Position numbers and translations under genes: made by a program
Assembly (NCBI RefSeq): GCF_001043025.1
Contig: NZ_JYLD01000023.1
Coordinates: 1 to 61,979, forward strand
DNA from: Pseudomonas helleri
GTDB lineage: Bacteria; Pseudomonadota; Gammaproteobacteria; Pseudomonadales; Pseudomonadaceae
DNA length: 61,979 nt
Direction: 5' to 3'
Part shown: positions 44,433-53,072 of the stretch, in pieces
How the letters are laid out: every line of letters starts with the position of its first letter
Position numbering within the stretch: position 1 is the stretch's first letter
Notes under the pieces: generated by a model
The model's database searches: none
Seen by the model: the letters and a program-made list of their open reading frames with translations, nothing else
What the model was told of the DNA's origin: nothing

Positions 44433-46103
44433 GTGAAGCAGAACTCCCTCAAAAGCTGGTTCAAGAGTGGCGCCCCCGGCGTCTGGATCAGCGGTGGTGC
44501 GGTGACCATCGCGGTCATCATGACTATCGGTTTGCTGTCGGTTATTGCCGTGCGCGGTCTGGGCCATTTTTGGCCGGCCGACCTGATACATGCGCAATAC
44601 AACGTGCCAGGCAGCGCTGATCACCTGGTGATCGGCGAAGTGGTGCAAAAAGAAGAAGTGCCCCGTGAGCGCCTGAAAAGTGCGGGCTTGCCTGTGCCGG
44701 ATCAAGGCCCGGAGTTCATGACGCGTGAGCTGATCAAGGTGGGTAACCGCGACCTCAACGGCAACGACTTTACCTGGGTGGTGGGTGAGTGGTTGACCGG
44801 CGAAAGCACGCCGCCAGAGCTGATGGCGATTGAGCGTCGCGAGTGGGGTAATTTCTACGGTTACCTGGTTAACGTGAAAGAAAACGGTCAGGTGGTGGCC
44901 GAAGGTCCTGCGGCCTGGCCCGAGCTGAAGGCGCGCGTCAAACGCGTTAATGCGCTGGCAGCGCAACTTAGCCAGCTGGAAAAGAAAGACATTGGCGCCA
45001 TCAACGCCGGGCTGGAGCGTATTCGTTTGCACGGCCGCAAACTGGAGTTGGCAGGCAAGCTGGATGCCACCGCACAAGCAGACATGGACGCCGAGCGTGC
45101 CGAGCTGAACGCACGCTATAAAGCGGTTGAAGACCGCTTGGCCGATTTGCACGCACAGTTCAACCGCGACAGCCTCACGGCCCGTGATGCCAACGGCAAA
45201 GAGCTGGAGATCAACATCGGCAAAGTGGTGAAGGTTTACCAGCCGAACAACATGAACAGCTGGCAGAAGCTGGCCATGTATTTCAGCAATATCTGGGAGT
45301 TTTTGAGTCAGGACCCACGCGAAGCCAACACTGAAGGCGGGATCTTCCCGGCGATTTTCGGCACCGTGATGATGACCTTGATCATGGCCGTGATCGTGAC
45401 CCCGTTCGGCGTTCTTGCTGCGGTGTACCTGCGTGAATACGCCAAGCAAAACACCCTGACGCGGGTCATCCGTATCGCGGTCAACAACCTCGCAGGCGTA
45501 CCGGCCATTGTGTACGGGGTGTTTGGCCTGGGCTTCTTTGTCTACGTGTTGGGCGGCTCGGTTGACCGGCTGTTCTTTGCCGAAGCCTTGCCGGCGCCGA
45601 CGTTCGGTACGCCGGGGCTGTTGTGGGCTTCGTTGACCCTGGCGCTGCTGGCGGTGCCGGTGGTGATTGTGGCCACAGAAGAAGGGCTGGCGCGTATCCC
45701 GCGTACCGTCCGTGAAGGTTCGTTGGCCCTGGGTGCGACCAAGGCCGAGACCTTGTGGAAGATCGTGCTGCCGATGGCCAGCCCGGCCATGATGACCGGC
45801 CTGATCCTGGCCGTGGCTCGTGCCGCGGGTGAGGTGGCGCCGCTGATGCTGGTGGGCGTGGTCAAACTGGCGCCTTCGTTGCCGCTGGATGGCAACTACC
45901 CTTACTTGCACCTTGACCAGAAGATCATGCACCTGGGCTTCCACATTTATGACGTGGGCTTCCAGAGCCCCAACGTTGAAGCCGCCCGCCCGCTGGTGTA
46001 CGCCACCGCGCTGCTGCTGGTGCTGGTGATCGCGACCCTGAACCTGTCGGCGGTGTGGATCCGTAACCACCTGCGCGAGAAGTACAAGGCGCTGGATAGC
46101 TGA
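44433..46103 (+). CDS. pstA: phosphate ABC transporter permease PstA
   Basis: 556 aa. A first helix near 20-45, a long extracytoplasmic region containing a coiled-coil (about 165-255), then five or so helices (about 305-545) with the permease loop RIPRTVREGSLALGATKAETLWKIVLPMASP near 410-440 and ARAAGEVAPLMLVG. It pairs with PstC in the phosphate channel. The start codon is GTG with a strong AAGGAAGG site. Followed by a REPIN before pstB. Confidence 0.93.
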   Translation: MKQNSLKSWFKSGAPGVWISGGAVTIAVIMTIGLLSVIAVRGLGHFWPADLIHAQYNVPGSADHLVIGEVVQKEEVPRERLKSAGLPVPDQGPEFMTRELIKVGNRDLNGNDFTWVVGEWLTGESTPPELMAIERREWGNFYGYLVNVKENGQVVAEGPAAWPELKARVKRVNALAAQLSQLEKKDIGAINAGLERIRLHGRKLELAGKLDATAQADMDAERAELNARYKAVEDRLADLHAQFNRDSLTARDANGKELEINIGKVVKVYQPNNMNSWQKLAMYFSNIWEFLSQDPREANTEGGIFPAIFGTVMMTLIMAVIVTPFGVLAAVYLREYAKQNTLTRVIRIAVNNLAGVPAIVYGVFGLGFFVYVLGGSVDRLFFAEALPAPTFGTPGLLWASLTLALLAVPVVIVATEEGLARIPRTVREGSLALGATKAETLWKIVLPMASPAMMTGLILAVARAAGEVAPLMLVGVVKLAPSLPLDGNYPYLHLDQKIMHLGFHIYDVGFQSPNVEAARPLVYATALLLVLVIATLNLSAVWIRNHLREKYKALDS

Positions 46104-46123
46104 TTGATAACGGAATCTTAAGT

Positions 46124-46208
46124 GTGGGAGCGGGCTTGCTCGCGATGGCATCTCTGCGGTTTCAAGGTTAGAGCGAGCCGCCTGAATCGCGAGCAAGCCA
46201 GCTCCCAC
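46124..46208. repeat. REPIN, B type (85 bp), inside the pst operon
   Basis: GTGGGAGCGGGCTTGCTCGC and inverted partner; same 85-bp length as the copies at 9718 and 51824. Lies between pstA and pstB. Confidence 0.92.
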
Positions 46209-46283
46209 AGAATCTGGCATACCACTGGCCCTTTTTAGTGACCATAGATAGCCAAAACGAATGTTTAGCGTATGGAGCAACCC

Positions 46284-47117
46284 ATGCAGCATGATTCCTC
46301 AACCCACGGCGTTAACATGTCAGCCTTGGGTCGCAGCAAACAGAGCCTGAGCCTGGCTGACGAAACCGTCGCCATTGAAGTGCCGGGCCTGAACCTGTAC
46401 TACGGCGAAAAACAAGCACTGTACGATGTCAGCCTGAACATTCCGAAACAGCGGGTTACCGCGTTTATCGGCCCGTCGGGCTGCGGCAAGTCCACCTTGC
46501 TGCGTACCTTTAACCGCATGAACGATCTGGTTGACGGTTGCCGTGTTGAAGGCGAAATCAACCTGTATGGCCACAACATCTACCGCAAGGGCGAAGACGT
46601 AGCCGAGCTGCGCCGTCGTGTGGGCATGGTGTTCCAGAAGCCCAACCCGTTCCCTAAGACCATCTACGAAAACGTGGTGTACGGCCTGCGCATCCAGGGC
46701 ATCAACAAGAAGCGCGTGCTCGACGAAGCGGTGGAGTGGGCACTTAAAGGCGCGGCTTTGTGGGACGAGGTGAAAGACCGTTTGCACGAGTCGGCACTGG
46801 GCTTGTCCGGTGGTCAGCAGCAGCGTCTGGTGATTGCCCGTACCATCGCCGTTGAACCTGAAGTGTTGCTGCTCGATGAACCGTGCTCGGCGCTCGATCC
46901 GATTTCGACGTTGAAAGTCGAAGAGCTGATCTACGAGCTCAAGTCAAAATTCACCATCGTCATCGTGACCCACAACATGCAACAGGCGGCCCGGGTTTCG
47001 GACTACACCGCGTTCATGTACATGGGCAAAATGGTTGAATACGGCGACACCGATACCCTGTTCACCAACCCGGCCAAAAAACAGACCGAAGACTACATAA
47101 CCGGGCGCTATGGTTAG
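46284..47117 (+). CDS. pstB: phosphate ABC transporter ATPase PstB
   Basis: 277 aa. Walker A GPSGCGKST (about 68-76), Q-loop FQKPNPFPKTIYENV, ABC signature LSGGQQQRLVIAR (about 177-189), Walker B VLLLDEPCSALDP (about 199-211) and the H-loop in IVIVTHN. It energises phosphate uptake and takes part in Pho signalling with PhoU. The ATG at 46284 follows GGAGC; the upstream ATG at 46272 has no ribosome site. Confidence 0.95.
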   Translation: MQHDSSTHGVNMSALGRSKQSLSLADETVAIEVPGLNLYYGEKQALYDVSLNIPKQRVTAFIGPSGCGKSTLLRTFNRMNDLVDGCRVEGEINLYGHNIYRKGEDVAELRRRVGMVFQKPNPFPKTIYENVVYGLRIQGINKKRVLDEAVEWALKGAALWDEVKDRLHESALGLSGGQQQRLVIARTIAVEPEVLLLDEPCSALDPISTLKVEELIYELKSKFTIVIVTHNMQQAARVSDYTAFMYMGKMVEYGDTDTLFTNPAKKQTEDYITGRYG

Positions 47118-47220
47118 TAGCAGCGGCAAGCTTTTAGCTTCAAGCGGCAAGAGAAAGCAGCTTGGTGGAATGATAGAGATAGCTTGCGGCTTATGGCTTG
47201 CAGCTCACAGCTTTTGCGGA
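47118..47220. repeat. imperfect inverted repeat between pstB and phoU
   Basis: A left part with GCGGCAAGC/AAGCGGCAAG and a right part with CTTGCGGC/GGCTTGCAGC form a long imperfect hairpin built of AAGCNGCAAG-like units. It is distinct from the REP families above. Confidence 0.5.
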
Positions 47221-47228
47221 GCAAACCC

Positions 47229-47981
47229 ATGATTTCAAAGGATGGCCTCACCCATCACATTTCCGCGCAATTCAACGCGGAACTCGAAGAAGTACGCAGC
47301 CACTTGTTGGCCATGGGCGGGCTGGTCGAGAAACAGGTTAATGACGCGGTCACGGCGTTGATTGAGGCCGACTCCGGGCTGGCTCAGCAAGTGCGTGAGA
47401 TCGACGAACAGATCAATCAGATGGAGCGCAACATCGACGAGGAATGCCTGCGCATTCTGGCCCGTCGCCAGCCTGCGGCCTCTGACTTGCGGCTGATAAT
47501 CAGCATCTCCAAGTCGGTGATCGACCTGGAACGCATCGGTGACGAAGCGACCAAGATCGCGCGCCGGGCCATTCAGTTGTGCGAAGAAGGTGAGGCGCCA
47601 CGCGGCTACGTTGAGGTGCGCCACATTGGCGACCAGGTGCGCAACATGGTGCGCGATGCCTTGGACGCCTTTGCGCGTTTTGACGCTGACCTGGCGTTGT
47701 CGGTGGCGCAGTACGACAAGATCATCGACCGCGAATACAAAACCGCACTGCGCGAGCTGGCCACTTACATGATGGAAGACCCGCGTTCCATTACGCGTGT
47801 GTTGAGCATCATTTGGGTGCTGCGTTCGCTGGAGCGTATCGGCGACCATGCACGCAATATCTCGGAATTGGTCATTTACCTGGTACGCGGTACAGACGTG
47901 CGCCACATGGGCCTCAAGCGTATGCGTGAAGAAGTTGAAGGCACCAAGGCTAATGTTGAGTCGCAAGCGGACGATAACTAA
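47229..47981 (+). CDS. phoU: phosphate-specific transport system accessory protein PhoU
   Basis: 250 aa, two PhoU repeats of a three-helix bundle, each with the metal-binding E/DxxxD-type helix (LERIGDEATKIARRA near 109-123 and LERIGDHARNISELVIYL near 212-229). It signals phosphate sufficiency from Pst to PhoR and restrains uptake. Start at 47229, with CGGAGC upstream. A strong terminator follows. Confidence 0.94.
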   Translation: MISKDGLTHHISAQFNAELEEVRSHLLAMGGLVEKQVNDAVTALIEADSGLAQQVREIDEQINQMERNIDEECLRILARRQPAASDLRLIISISKSVIDLERIGDEATKIARRAIQLCEEGEAPRGYVEVRHIGDQVRNMVRDALDAFARFDADLALSVAQYDKIIDREYKTALRELATYMMEDPRSITRVLSIIWVLRSLERIGDHARNISELVIYLVRGTDVRHMGLKRMREEVEGTKANVESQADDN

Positions 47982-47996
47982 GACTGCCCGCGACAT

Positions 47997-48025
47997 AAAA
48001 CGCCCGGCTCATTGCCGGGCGTTTT
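47997..48025 (+). terminator. terminator after phoU
   Basis: AAAACGCCCGGC with its complement around a 5-base loop, flanked by A and T runs, so it may work in both directions. Confidence 0.88.
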
Positions 48026-48145
48026 CGTTTGTGGCGTTTATAGTTAAGGCGCTTGGCGAACTGTAAAAAGGGGCGAGGCGCTGATCGGTCTTGGCAAATG
48101 GCCATCATTTGGCGCAGGGTTGTCAGGATTCTAAAGGAGCAGTCG

Positions 48146-49033
48146 ATGAGCAAGGTCAGTGTGTTGGTGGTGGATGACGCGTCGTTTATCCGCGATCTGG
48201 TTAAAAACTGCCTGCGTAACTATTTTCCCGGTATCCGCATCGAAGACGCGGTCAACGGCCGCAAAGCTCAGGCACTGCTGACCCGCGAGCCGTTTGACCT
48301 CGTGCTGTGTGACTGGGAAATGCCGGAGATGTCCGGCCTTGAGCTGCTGACGTGGTGCCGTGAACAGGATCGCCTTAAAGCGCTGCCGTTTATCATGGTC
48401 ACCAGCCGTGGTGATAAAGAGAACGTGATACAGGCGATTCAGGCCGGGGTTTCGGACTTTGTTAGCAAGCCGTTTACCAACGAGCAATTGCTGACCAAAG
48501 TGAAAAAGGCCTTCACCAAGGCCGGCTTGCTGAATGCAGTAATGGCCAGCGCCCCGGTGCGGGTCAGCACGGGCCTGGCCAACGATTCGCTGAGTGCCTT
48601 GACCGGTGGCAAAGCGCAAGTGGTGACGCCGACCGCGCCGAGCCGACCGGCTGCGCCAGCGGTTCCTGTGGCCCGCCCGGCCAGCCAGACACCCACGGGG
48701 CGCGGCCAAGGGCAGTTGCGTTTGCCTACAGGGATTCAGCCTTGCGTGATTAAAGCGCTCAGCCTCAAGGAGGCGCTGCTGGTGGTGCGTCGTGGCGATG
48801 AGCTGCCGCAGATCCTGGCCAGTGCGGTGTTGGACCTTGAGCAAGGCGAGCGGGCCGAGGTGGCGCGCTTGAATGGCTACTTGCATGCCATCGTCGCGTA
48901 CGAACCCAAGCCGGACAGCGACTGGTTGCAACTGACCTTCCGCTTTGTGGATCAGGATGCCGAAAAAATGAACTACCTGTCGCGGCTGATCGCCCACGGC
49001 ACGGCGCAGAAGCAGTTTGTGCCGGGGGCATAA
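48146..49033 (+). CDS. response regulator with C-terminal PilZ-like domain
   Basis: 295 aa. Receiver domain 1-125: acidic pair VVDDAS (about 8-13), phospho-acceptor Asp in VLCDWEMPEMSG near 55, Thr/Ser in IMVTSRGD and Lys in FVSKPF. An alanine/proline linker (155-190) leads to a C-terminal domain of about 95 residues with features of PilZ-type proteins but no obvious RxxxR c-di-GMP motif. No sensor kinase is adjacent. Commonly found next to phoU in pseudomonads. Strong AAAGGAG site. Confidence 0.85.
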   Translation: MSKVSVLVVDDASFIRDLVKNCLRNYFPGIRIEDAVNGRKAQALLTREPFDLVLCDWEMPEMSGLELLTWCREQDRLKALPFIMVTSRGDKENVIQAIQAGVSDFVSKPFTNEQLLTKVKKAFTKAGLLNAVMASAPVRVSTGLANDSLSALTGGKAQVVTPTAPSRPAAPAVPVARPASQTPTGRGQGQLRLPTGIQPCVIKALSLKEALLVVRRGDELPQILASAVLDLEQGERAEVARLNGYLHAIVAYEPKPDSDWLQLTFRFVDQDAEKMNYLSRLIAHGTAQKQFVPGA

Positions 49034-49064
49034 GAAAGAGCGGACGGCGTGACTTAGTGATCCC

Positions 49065-49135
49065 GTAGGAGCTGCCGAGGCACGAAGGCTGCGATCTTTT
49101 CAGATCAAAAGATCGCGAGGCAAGCTCGCTCCTAC
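49065..49135. repeat. chimeric REP: C-type left arm, A-type right arm
   Basis: The left arm GTAGGAGCTGCCGAGGCACG then GGCTGCGATC is of the C family (as at 20199). The right arm GATCGCGAGGCAAGCTCGCTCC is of the A family. The right arm supplies the stop codon of the convergent reverse-strand gene. Confidence 0.85.
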
Positions 49136-51093
49136 GGGAGTTGCAGGCCGCCTGCGGCTTTGTGAATGGCTCGCAGGTGTTCGCCGATCTGTTTGACGTT
49201 GGCTTCGGTGGCGGCGATTTCTGCTGCGCGGGCCGGCTCAAGGAGGCTGCGCACTTCTTTGTCCAGGTCGCTGGTCAGGCGTAACAACTGTTGCTGGCGC
49301 TGGCTGCTTTCGGACTCGAGCATTTGCCACTCTTTGGCTTGGGGCAGGCCATAGCCGCTGCTGCCGAGCAATTCGGCCGGGCGGCTGAGGAAGCCGCTGC
49401 TGGCGAGAATCTCTTGCAGGGTTTTGTTGGCCTTGTCCATGCCGCCATCTTTAAGCCCGCGTGCGCCCAGGTACTTTTGCTTGACCTCGTCTTGAGCGAG
49501 CAGCAACTGGCGGCGGAAGCTGGCCTGTTCGAGCAGCAACAACGCCGCGCTGGCGCGCAGGTCGGCTTTTTCAAACCATGGGCGGCGTTGCTCGGCGTCC
49601 AGGGCCATCCAGTCTTCAACAGTGGTCTGCTTGATTGGCAGGCGGGTTTTTAGCACGTCGAACATGGCTTGATAGCGGTCACGGTAGGAATCAAACCGAT
49701 AGCCCAGACGCAGCGCTTCACGCGGGTCGTCCAGCACGCTGGTGTCTGCCAGGCCACGGGCTTTGAGCACTTCCAGCAGGCCATTGGGCACGATGCTGTC
49801 CAGGCCTTTGAGTTGGGCGTTGTCGCTGCCGCTGCGCAGCAGTTTCAAGGTCTCGACTGCGCAGTTGTTGGACACAAAGTAATAGCTGCCGTCGTAGCTC
49901 CAATGCATCTCGGCAGCGTGCTCAACCACTTCTTCGATTTCCGGGCGGCTTAAGTTCAGCGGTACAGAGGCGAGACTGCGCAGTTCGGTTTTGGTGTATT
50001 CATCGATGACCTGGGCCAGCGGCAGTACAAACAGGCGCGACGGGTAGGCGCCGGTCAGGCCGTCCCAGCTTGAAAGCTGTACGTCGTTCACAAACGCCCG
50101 GTAGGACAACACCAAGTGTTCTTGCAGGTCGAGTCGGCAATCCGGGCCGCGTGGACGGCCGGGGGCGCAAATCACCAGGCGCAGCATGCTGTGGCCCCAG
50201 CGGCTGGCCCATTCCTGGTTGGCCTCGGCCAGCAGGTAGTCGACGGCGTATACGCGCTCCGGGTCAACGGTGCCGAGGGGCTGTTTGGCAAAGTCGTTGC
50301 CGGCGTTCAAAAAGGGGAAGCTCTTGGGGCAGTCGTCTTTGGCGGCGGGTGCCCAGCCGAAATGATCTTTGTAGTAGCGGTACAGCGCCGGGCGCCGGCA
50401 CGCGTAGGCCGGGTCGAGGAGGAAGTACTCCATGTTGACCGCGACGAATTCTTTGGGGTTGGTGACTTCGTACAGGTCCGGGCTGCGCACGACCTGGTGG
50501 TTGTCTTGCTCGCGCTCACCACGGCGGCCCACGTATTGCTGCCAACCGGCGAGGTCGAGCAGGCGCGGGTCATCGCTGAGGGTAAAGCGGCGGTCGGTCT
50601 GGCCACGGCATTGGTCGGGCAGGCCGATGAGCCCCGTGCTGTTGTTTTGCCGTGCGCAGCGCTGGATGAGCGTACGGTCTGCAGCAGGCCAGAGGCGGGC
50701 GCGGTCATAGAGGTGGGTCAGCTCGTGCAGAACGGTGGCGAGCATTTCCTGGCGCACGGTGCCGTGGGGGCGATTGGTCTTTTGAGTCGCGGCCGAGCCA
50801 TCGGTGAGGCTGGCCAGCAGGTTGCGATTCAAGTCCAGCTCAGACACCAACGAGGCTTGCCCGTAGGCATTGCTGGGCATGTCATCGCTCCAGCCGACCA
50901 CAATCTGGCGATCCAGTTGCTCGATGAAGCGCGGGGGCAGCTTTTGCATGGCTTCATCGAGCAGCGTTTGGCTGGCGTGCTGCTGGGCGGGTGTCAGACC
51001 CTCTGTTTTGAGCTGCAGATGGAGCGCTGCGTGGGCATTACTGCCGATAAGCAGCAGGGCACACGCTGCGAGCCAGCCCGTCAGTGGTTTCAC
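49132..51093 (-). CDS. secreted DUF4105 protein with zinc-protease-like motif
   Basis: 653 aa. A signal peptide (MKPLTGWLAACALLLIGSNAHA) is followed by an N-terminal domain with HELTH (123-127), a gluzincin/HExxH-type motif, in a setting (MLATVLHELTHLYDRARLWP) suggesting a real zinc site. The DUF4105 domain lies about 290-460 with WASRWGHSMLRLVICAPG and FVSNNCAVETLKLL, a Cys/His pattern like NlpC/P60-type enzymes. The C-terminal 150 residues are helical. Periplasmic or outer-membrane-linked; substrate unknown. Its start overlaps the upstream DUF2388 gene by four bases, so the two are coupled. Confidence 0.85.
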   Translation of the reverse strand: MKPLTGWLAACALLLIGSNAHAALHLQLKTEGLTPAQQHASQTLLDEAMQKLPPRFIEQLDRQIVVGWSDDMPSNAYGQASLVSELDLNRNLLASLTDGSAATQKTNRPHGTVRQEMLATVLHELTHLYDRARLWPAADRTLIQRCARQNNSTGLIGLPDQCRGQTDRRFTLSDDPRLLDLAGWQQYVGRRGEREQDNHQVVRSPDLYEVTNPKEFVAVNMEYFLLDPAYACRRPALYRYYKDHFGWAPAAKDDCPKSFPFLNAGNDFAKQPLGTVDPERVYAVDYLLAEANQEWASRWGHSMLRLVICAPGRPRGPDCRLDLQEHLVLSYRAFVNDVQLSSWDGLTGAYPSRLFVLPLAQVIDEYTKTELRSLASVPLNLSRPEIEEVVEHAAEMHWSYDGSYYFVSNNCAVETLKLLRSGSDNAQLKGLDSIVPNGLLEVLKARGLADTSVLDDPREALRLGYRFDSYRDRYQAMFDVLKTRLPIKQTTVEDWMALDAEQRRPWFEKADLRASAALLLLEQASFRRQLLLAQDEVKQKYLGARGLKDGGMDKANKTLQEILASSGFLSRPAELLGSSGYGLPQAKEWQMLESESSQRQQQLLRLTSDLDKEVRSLLEPARAAEIAATEANVKQIGEHLRAIHKAAGGLQLP

Positions 51094-51410
51094 AGCGCGA
51101 GGATAGCTTCGGCGAGGTCATGGTCGCTGGCGTTGCGCGCTTCAGGCAGGCGGTCGCGCAGGGTATTGAAGGCAGACTCCAGTTGCACGCCACGAATGGA
51201 GCCTTCGCTGGCGACGAATGTGGCGGCGTCATCATGGGCTTCACGGACTATTTTAGAGTCACGAATGGACGTGGTGGTGTCGGAGGTGAAGTCGATGGAG
51301 CGGCCAAACGCGCGCACGATGATGTTACTGGTCTGCACAACGGTCTGTGCTTGCGCCACATCGGCGAGCAGCAACAGGCCAAGGGTGGCGACAATTAAAG
51401 GGCTACGCAT
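51090..51410 (-). CDS. DUF2388 protein, copy 3
   Basis: 106 aa. A signal peptide (MRSPLIVATLGLLLLADVAQA) and the DUF2388 core: KIVREAHDDAATFVASEGSIRGVQLESAF, ending DHDLAEAILAL. A small periplasmic protein of unknown function. Translationally coupled (ATGA-type overlap) to the DUF4105 gene, so the two may work together. GGAG site. Confidence 0.88.
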   Translation of the reverse strand: MRSPLIVATLGLLLLADVAQAQTVVQTSNIIVRAFGRSIDFTSDTTTSIRDSKIVREAHDDAATFVASEGSIRGVQLESAFNTLRDRLPEARNASDHDLAEAILAL

Positions 51411-51436
51411 GAAACATCTCCAGAAAACGCGGGTAT

Positions 51437-51730
51437 TTATTGGACGAGAATTGCTTGTGCCAGTTCAAGGTCGGAGGCATTCAATTCAGGCTGGGTCTGG
51501 CGCAGATAGCGCAAGGCAGACTCCAGCTGCGCGCCTCGCTGTTGACCGTCACTGGCAATAAAGACGGCAGCGTCATCCTGGGCGGCACATAGCAGTTTGT
51601 GATCGAAGGGTGCGGACGTCACTTTACTGGTGACGTAGCCGGTGAGCACGGTATTTTGCGTGGTTGTGTCGAAGGCGTGGGCTGATTGAGTCCAGCAGAG
51701 GACAAGCAGGGCTAGTAAAGAAAAACGCAT
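51437..51730 (-). CDS. DUF2388 protein, copy 2
   Basis: 97 aa. A signal peptide (MRFSLLALLVLCWTQSAHA), then a more diverged DUF2388 core: LLCAAQDDAAVFIASDGQQRGAQLESALRYL with one cysteine absent from the other copies. Ends LELAQAILVQ, as the others do. Twenty-six bases upstream of copy 3. Weak GAG ribosome site. Confidence 0.85.
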   Translation of the reverse strand: MRFSLLALLVLCWTQSAHAFDTTTQNTVLTGYVTSKVTSAPFDHKLLCAAQDDAAVFIASDGQQRGAQLESALRYLRQTQPELNASDLELAQAILVQ

Positions 51731-51823
51731 GGGTCTCGTTCTGTGTGATCGAGGCCCAAGGCTAGCGTAATGGTCGGGTCAGAACCAGTACGTGGCGGGA
51801 TCTTCATCTTTGATGCTATCCCC

Positions 51824-51908
51824 GTGGGAGCGGGCTTGCTCGCGATAGCATCACAGCGCCCGTTCTGAGACACCATGTGGTCTGCATCGCGAGCAAGCCC
51901 GCTCCCAC
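51824..51908. repeat. REPIN, B type (85 bp), inside the DUF2388 operon
   Basis: GTGGGAGCGGGCTTGCTCGC and a perfect inverse arm; same length as the copies at 9718 and 46124. Between DUF2388 copies 1 and 2. Confidence 0.93.
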
Positions 51909-51921
51909 AGGTCATCAAACA

Positions 51922-52239
51922 TCAGATCGCGAGGATTGCCTGCGCCAGTTGGGCATCGCTGGCTTGCAGTTGAGGCGCTTGCTGGCGAATGGCGTCGAAG
52001 GCGCTTTCCAGTTTCACACCACGGATTGCCCCTTCGCTGGCCACAAAACTGGCGGCGTCATCACGGGCTTCGCGCACGATTTTGTTGTTGCGCAGCGAGC
52101 CGGTCGCGTCGGAGGTCAGGTCAGAGGTCGCTTTCAGGGCGCCCACGATGGCATCGGTTGTCACGAGAAAGCTGGAGGCGCTGGCGCTGGCAGCGAGTGT
52201 CAGCAAGGCGGCAGCGCTGAGCAGGCGAAGAGTGGGCAT
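51922..52239 (-). CDS. DUF2388 protein, copy 1
   Basis: 105 aa. The signal peptide ends at ASASA; the core KIVREARDDAASFVASEGAIRGVKLESAF is nearly the same as in copy 3, so these two arose by a more recent duplication. Good GGAG site. First gene of the reverse-strand DUF2388/DUF4105 run. The gap 52240-52538 upstream holds its promoter side and a bidirectional terminator. Confidence 0.88.
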   Translation of the reverse strand: MPTLRLLSAAALLTLAASASASSFLVTTDAIVGALKATSDLTSDATGSLRNNKIVREARDDAASFVASEGAIRGVKLESAFDAIRQQAPQLQASDAQLAQAILAI

Positions 52240-52448
52240 GGTGATACTCCAGAAGAGGGTCGTATAAAAATAGTCGGTTATAGGCGAATAGTAGGCGCAG
52301 GGCGGCGTGTCGCAAAGGATGTTTTGCCTTGCGGTGCAGACAGGATGCTCTGGATCAGGCTATTTCGTGATTGTACTGGTCTATTCTTATTTTTATAAAA
52401 CTGTACTTGTCATGCTTCTGGCGCTCAAAAATAGCCGTCCCAAACGAC

Positions 52449-52488
52449 AAAACCCGTCGGCGGTTACCCGCGACGGGTTTTGTTTTTT
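52449..52488. terminator. bidirectional terminator after the DUF1127 gene
   Basis: AAAACCCGTCG and complement with A/T runs on both sides, 50 bases past the DUF1127 stop. Confidence 0.82.
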
Positions 52489-52538
52489 CAATTCTGGGTG
52501 CTGGCGGTGGACCGATGGTCAGGGCCAGCGAGCGCTCG

Positions 52539-52754
52539 TTAGCGCCAGAACGGCTTGCTCAGCTCTTCGTAACGCTGTGCTTCGCTAATGCCGGCATCAG
52601 CCAGAAGACGCGAGTCCAGGCGAGCCAATTGATGGCGGCTGGAGATACGGCGCTGCCACAACATCAGGTTGGCAAGTACGCGCAAAGGCATGGAAGCCTG
52701 GGTGTTTACAGCATTGCTTTCGGTGAACAGATCGGAACTGAGTGTACGTTCCAT
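52539..52754 (-). CDS. DUF1127 small protein
   Basis: 71 aa, an arginine-rich C-terminal helix pair of the YjiS/DUF1127 type: LMLWQRRISSRHQLARLDSRLLADAGISEAQRYEELSKPFW. Proteins of this family are linked to phosphate, carbon and RNA metabolism in alphaproteobacteria; here the role is unknown. AAGGATG site. Upstream (52755-53072) there is no gene but a cluster of CTGTAC/GTACAG motifs. Confidence 0.9.
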   Translation of the reverse strand: MERTLSSDLFTESNAVNTQASMPLRVLANLMLWQRRISSRHQLARLDSRLLADAGISEAQRYEELSKPFWR

Positions 52755-52836
52755 GATGGCATCCTTCCGCTTGTGGCGGCATTGGCTAGTGGTTTAACTG
52801 ATGCCAATGATCCTCCTCTACGTCCAGACTCTGTAG

Positions 52837-53000
52837 ATACAGTTCACCTGTATTGCGATGGGCCAGTTAACTGTTTATAGGCGCTGTACGGCCATAAACG
52901 AGCACAACTGTACCTGTCGGCACTAAGTTGGTGCGTTTATAGTCGTTTTTGTGGGAGGTGACCCTGATAAGGGTAAGAAATTACCAGTACAGCAGTACAG
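52837..53000. promoter_or_regulatory. cluster of CTGTAC-type motifs upstream of the DUF1127 gene
   Basis: ATACAG-N5-CTGTAT (52837-52853), CTGTAC at 52884 and 52908, and GTACAG at 52987 and 52995, all in a 318-bp gene-free gap. This looks like an operator set for a regulator of the MocR or similar type not encoded nearby. Confidence 0.45.
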
Positions 53001-53017
53001 TTTTTGTCAGGAAGGCA

Positions 53018-53058
53018 TAAAAAAGCCGCCGCAGAAAACAGTGTTTTCGACGGCGGCT
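53018..53058 (-). terminator. terminator of the CoA-transferase gene
   Basis: AGCCGCCG/CGGCGGCT outer stem with an inner GAAAAC/GTTTTC stem; the T run is on the minus strand. Confidence 0.85.
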
Positions 53059-53072
53059 GTCTAGCACGCGTG

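Noticed and set aside
44061..46292. 743-codon open frame opposite pstA and the end of pstC
   Set aside because: It spans two well-supported permease genes and the intergenic REPIN and has the histidine/glutamine-rich look of antisense frames.
52371..52880. 169-codon plus-strand frame over the DUF1127 gene
   Set aside because: It runs antisense through the DUF1127 gene and a terminator, with no ribosome site.
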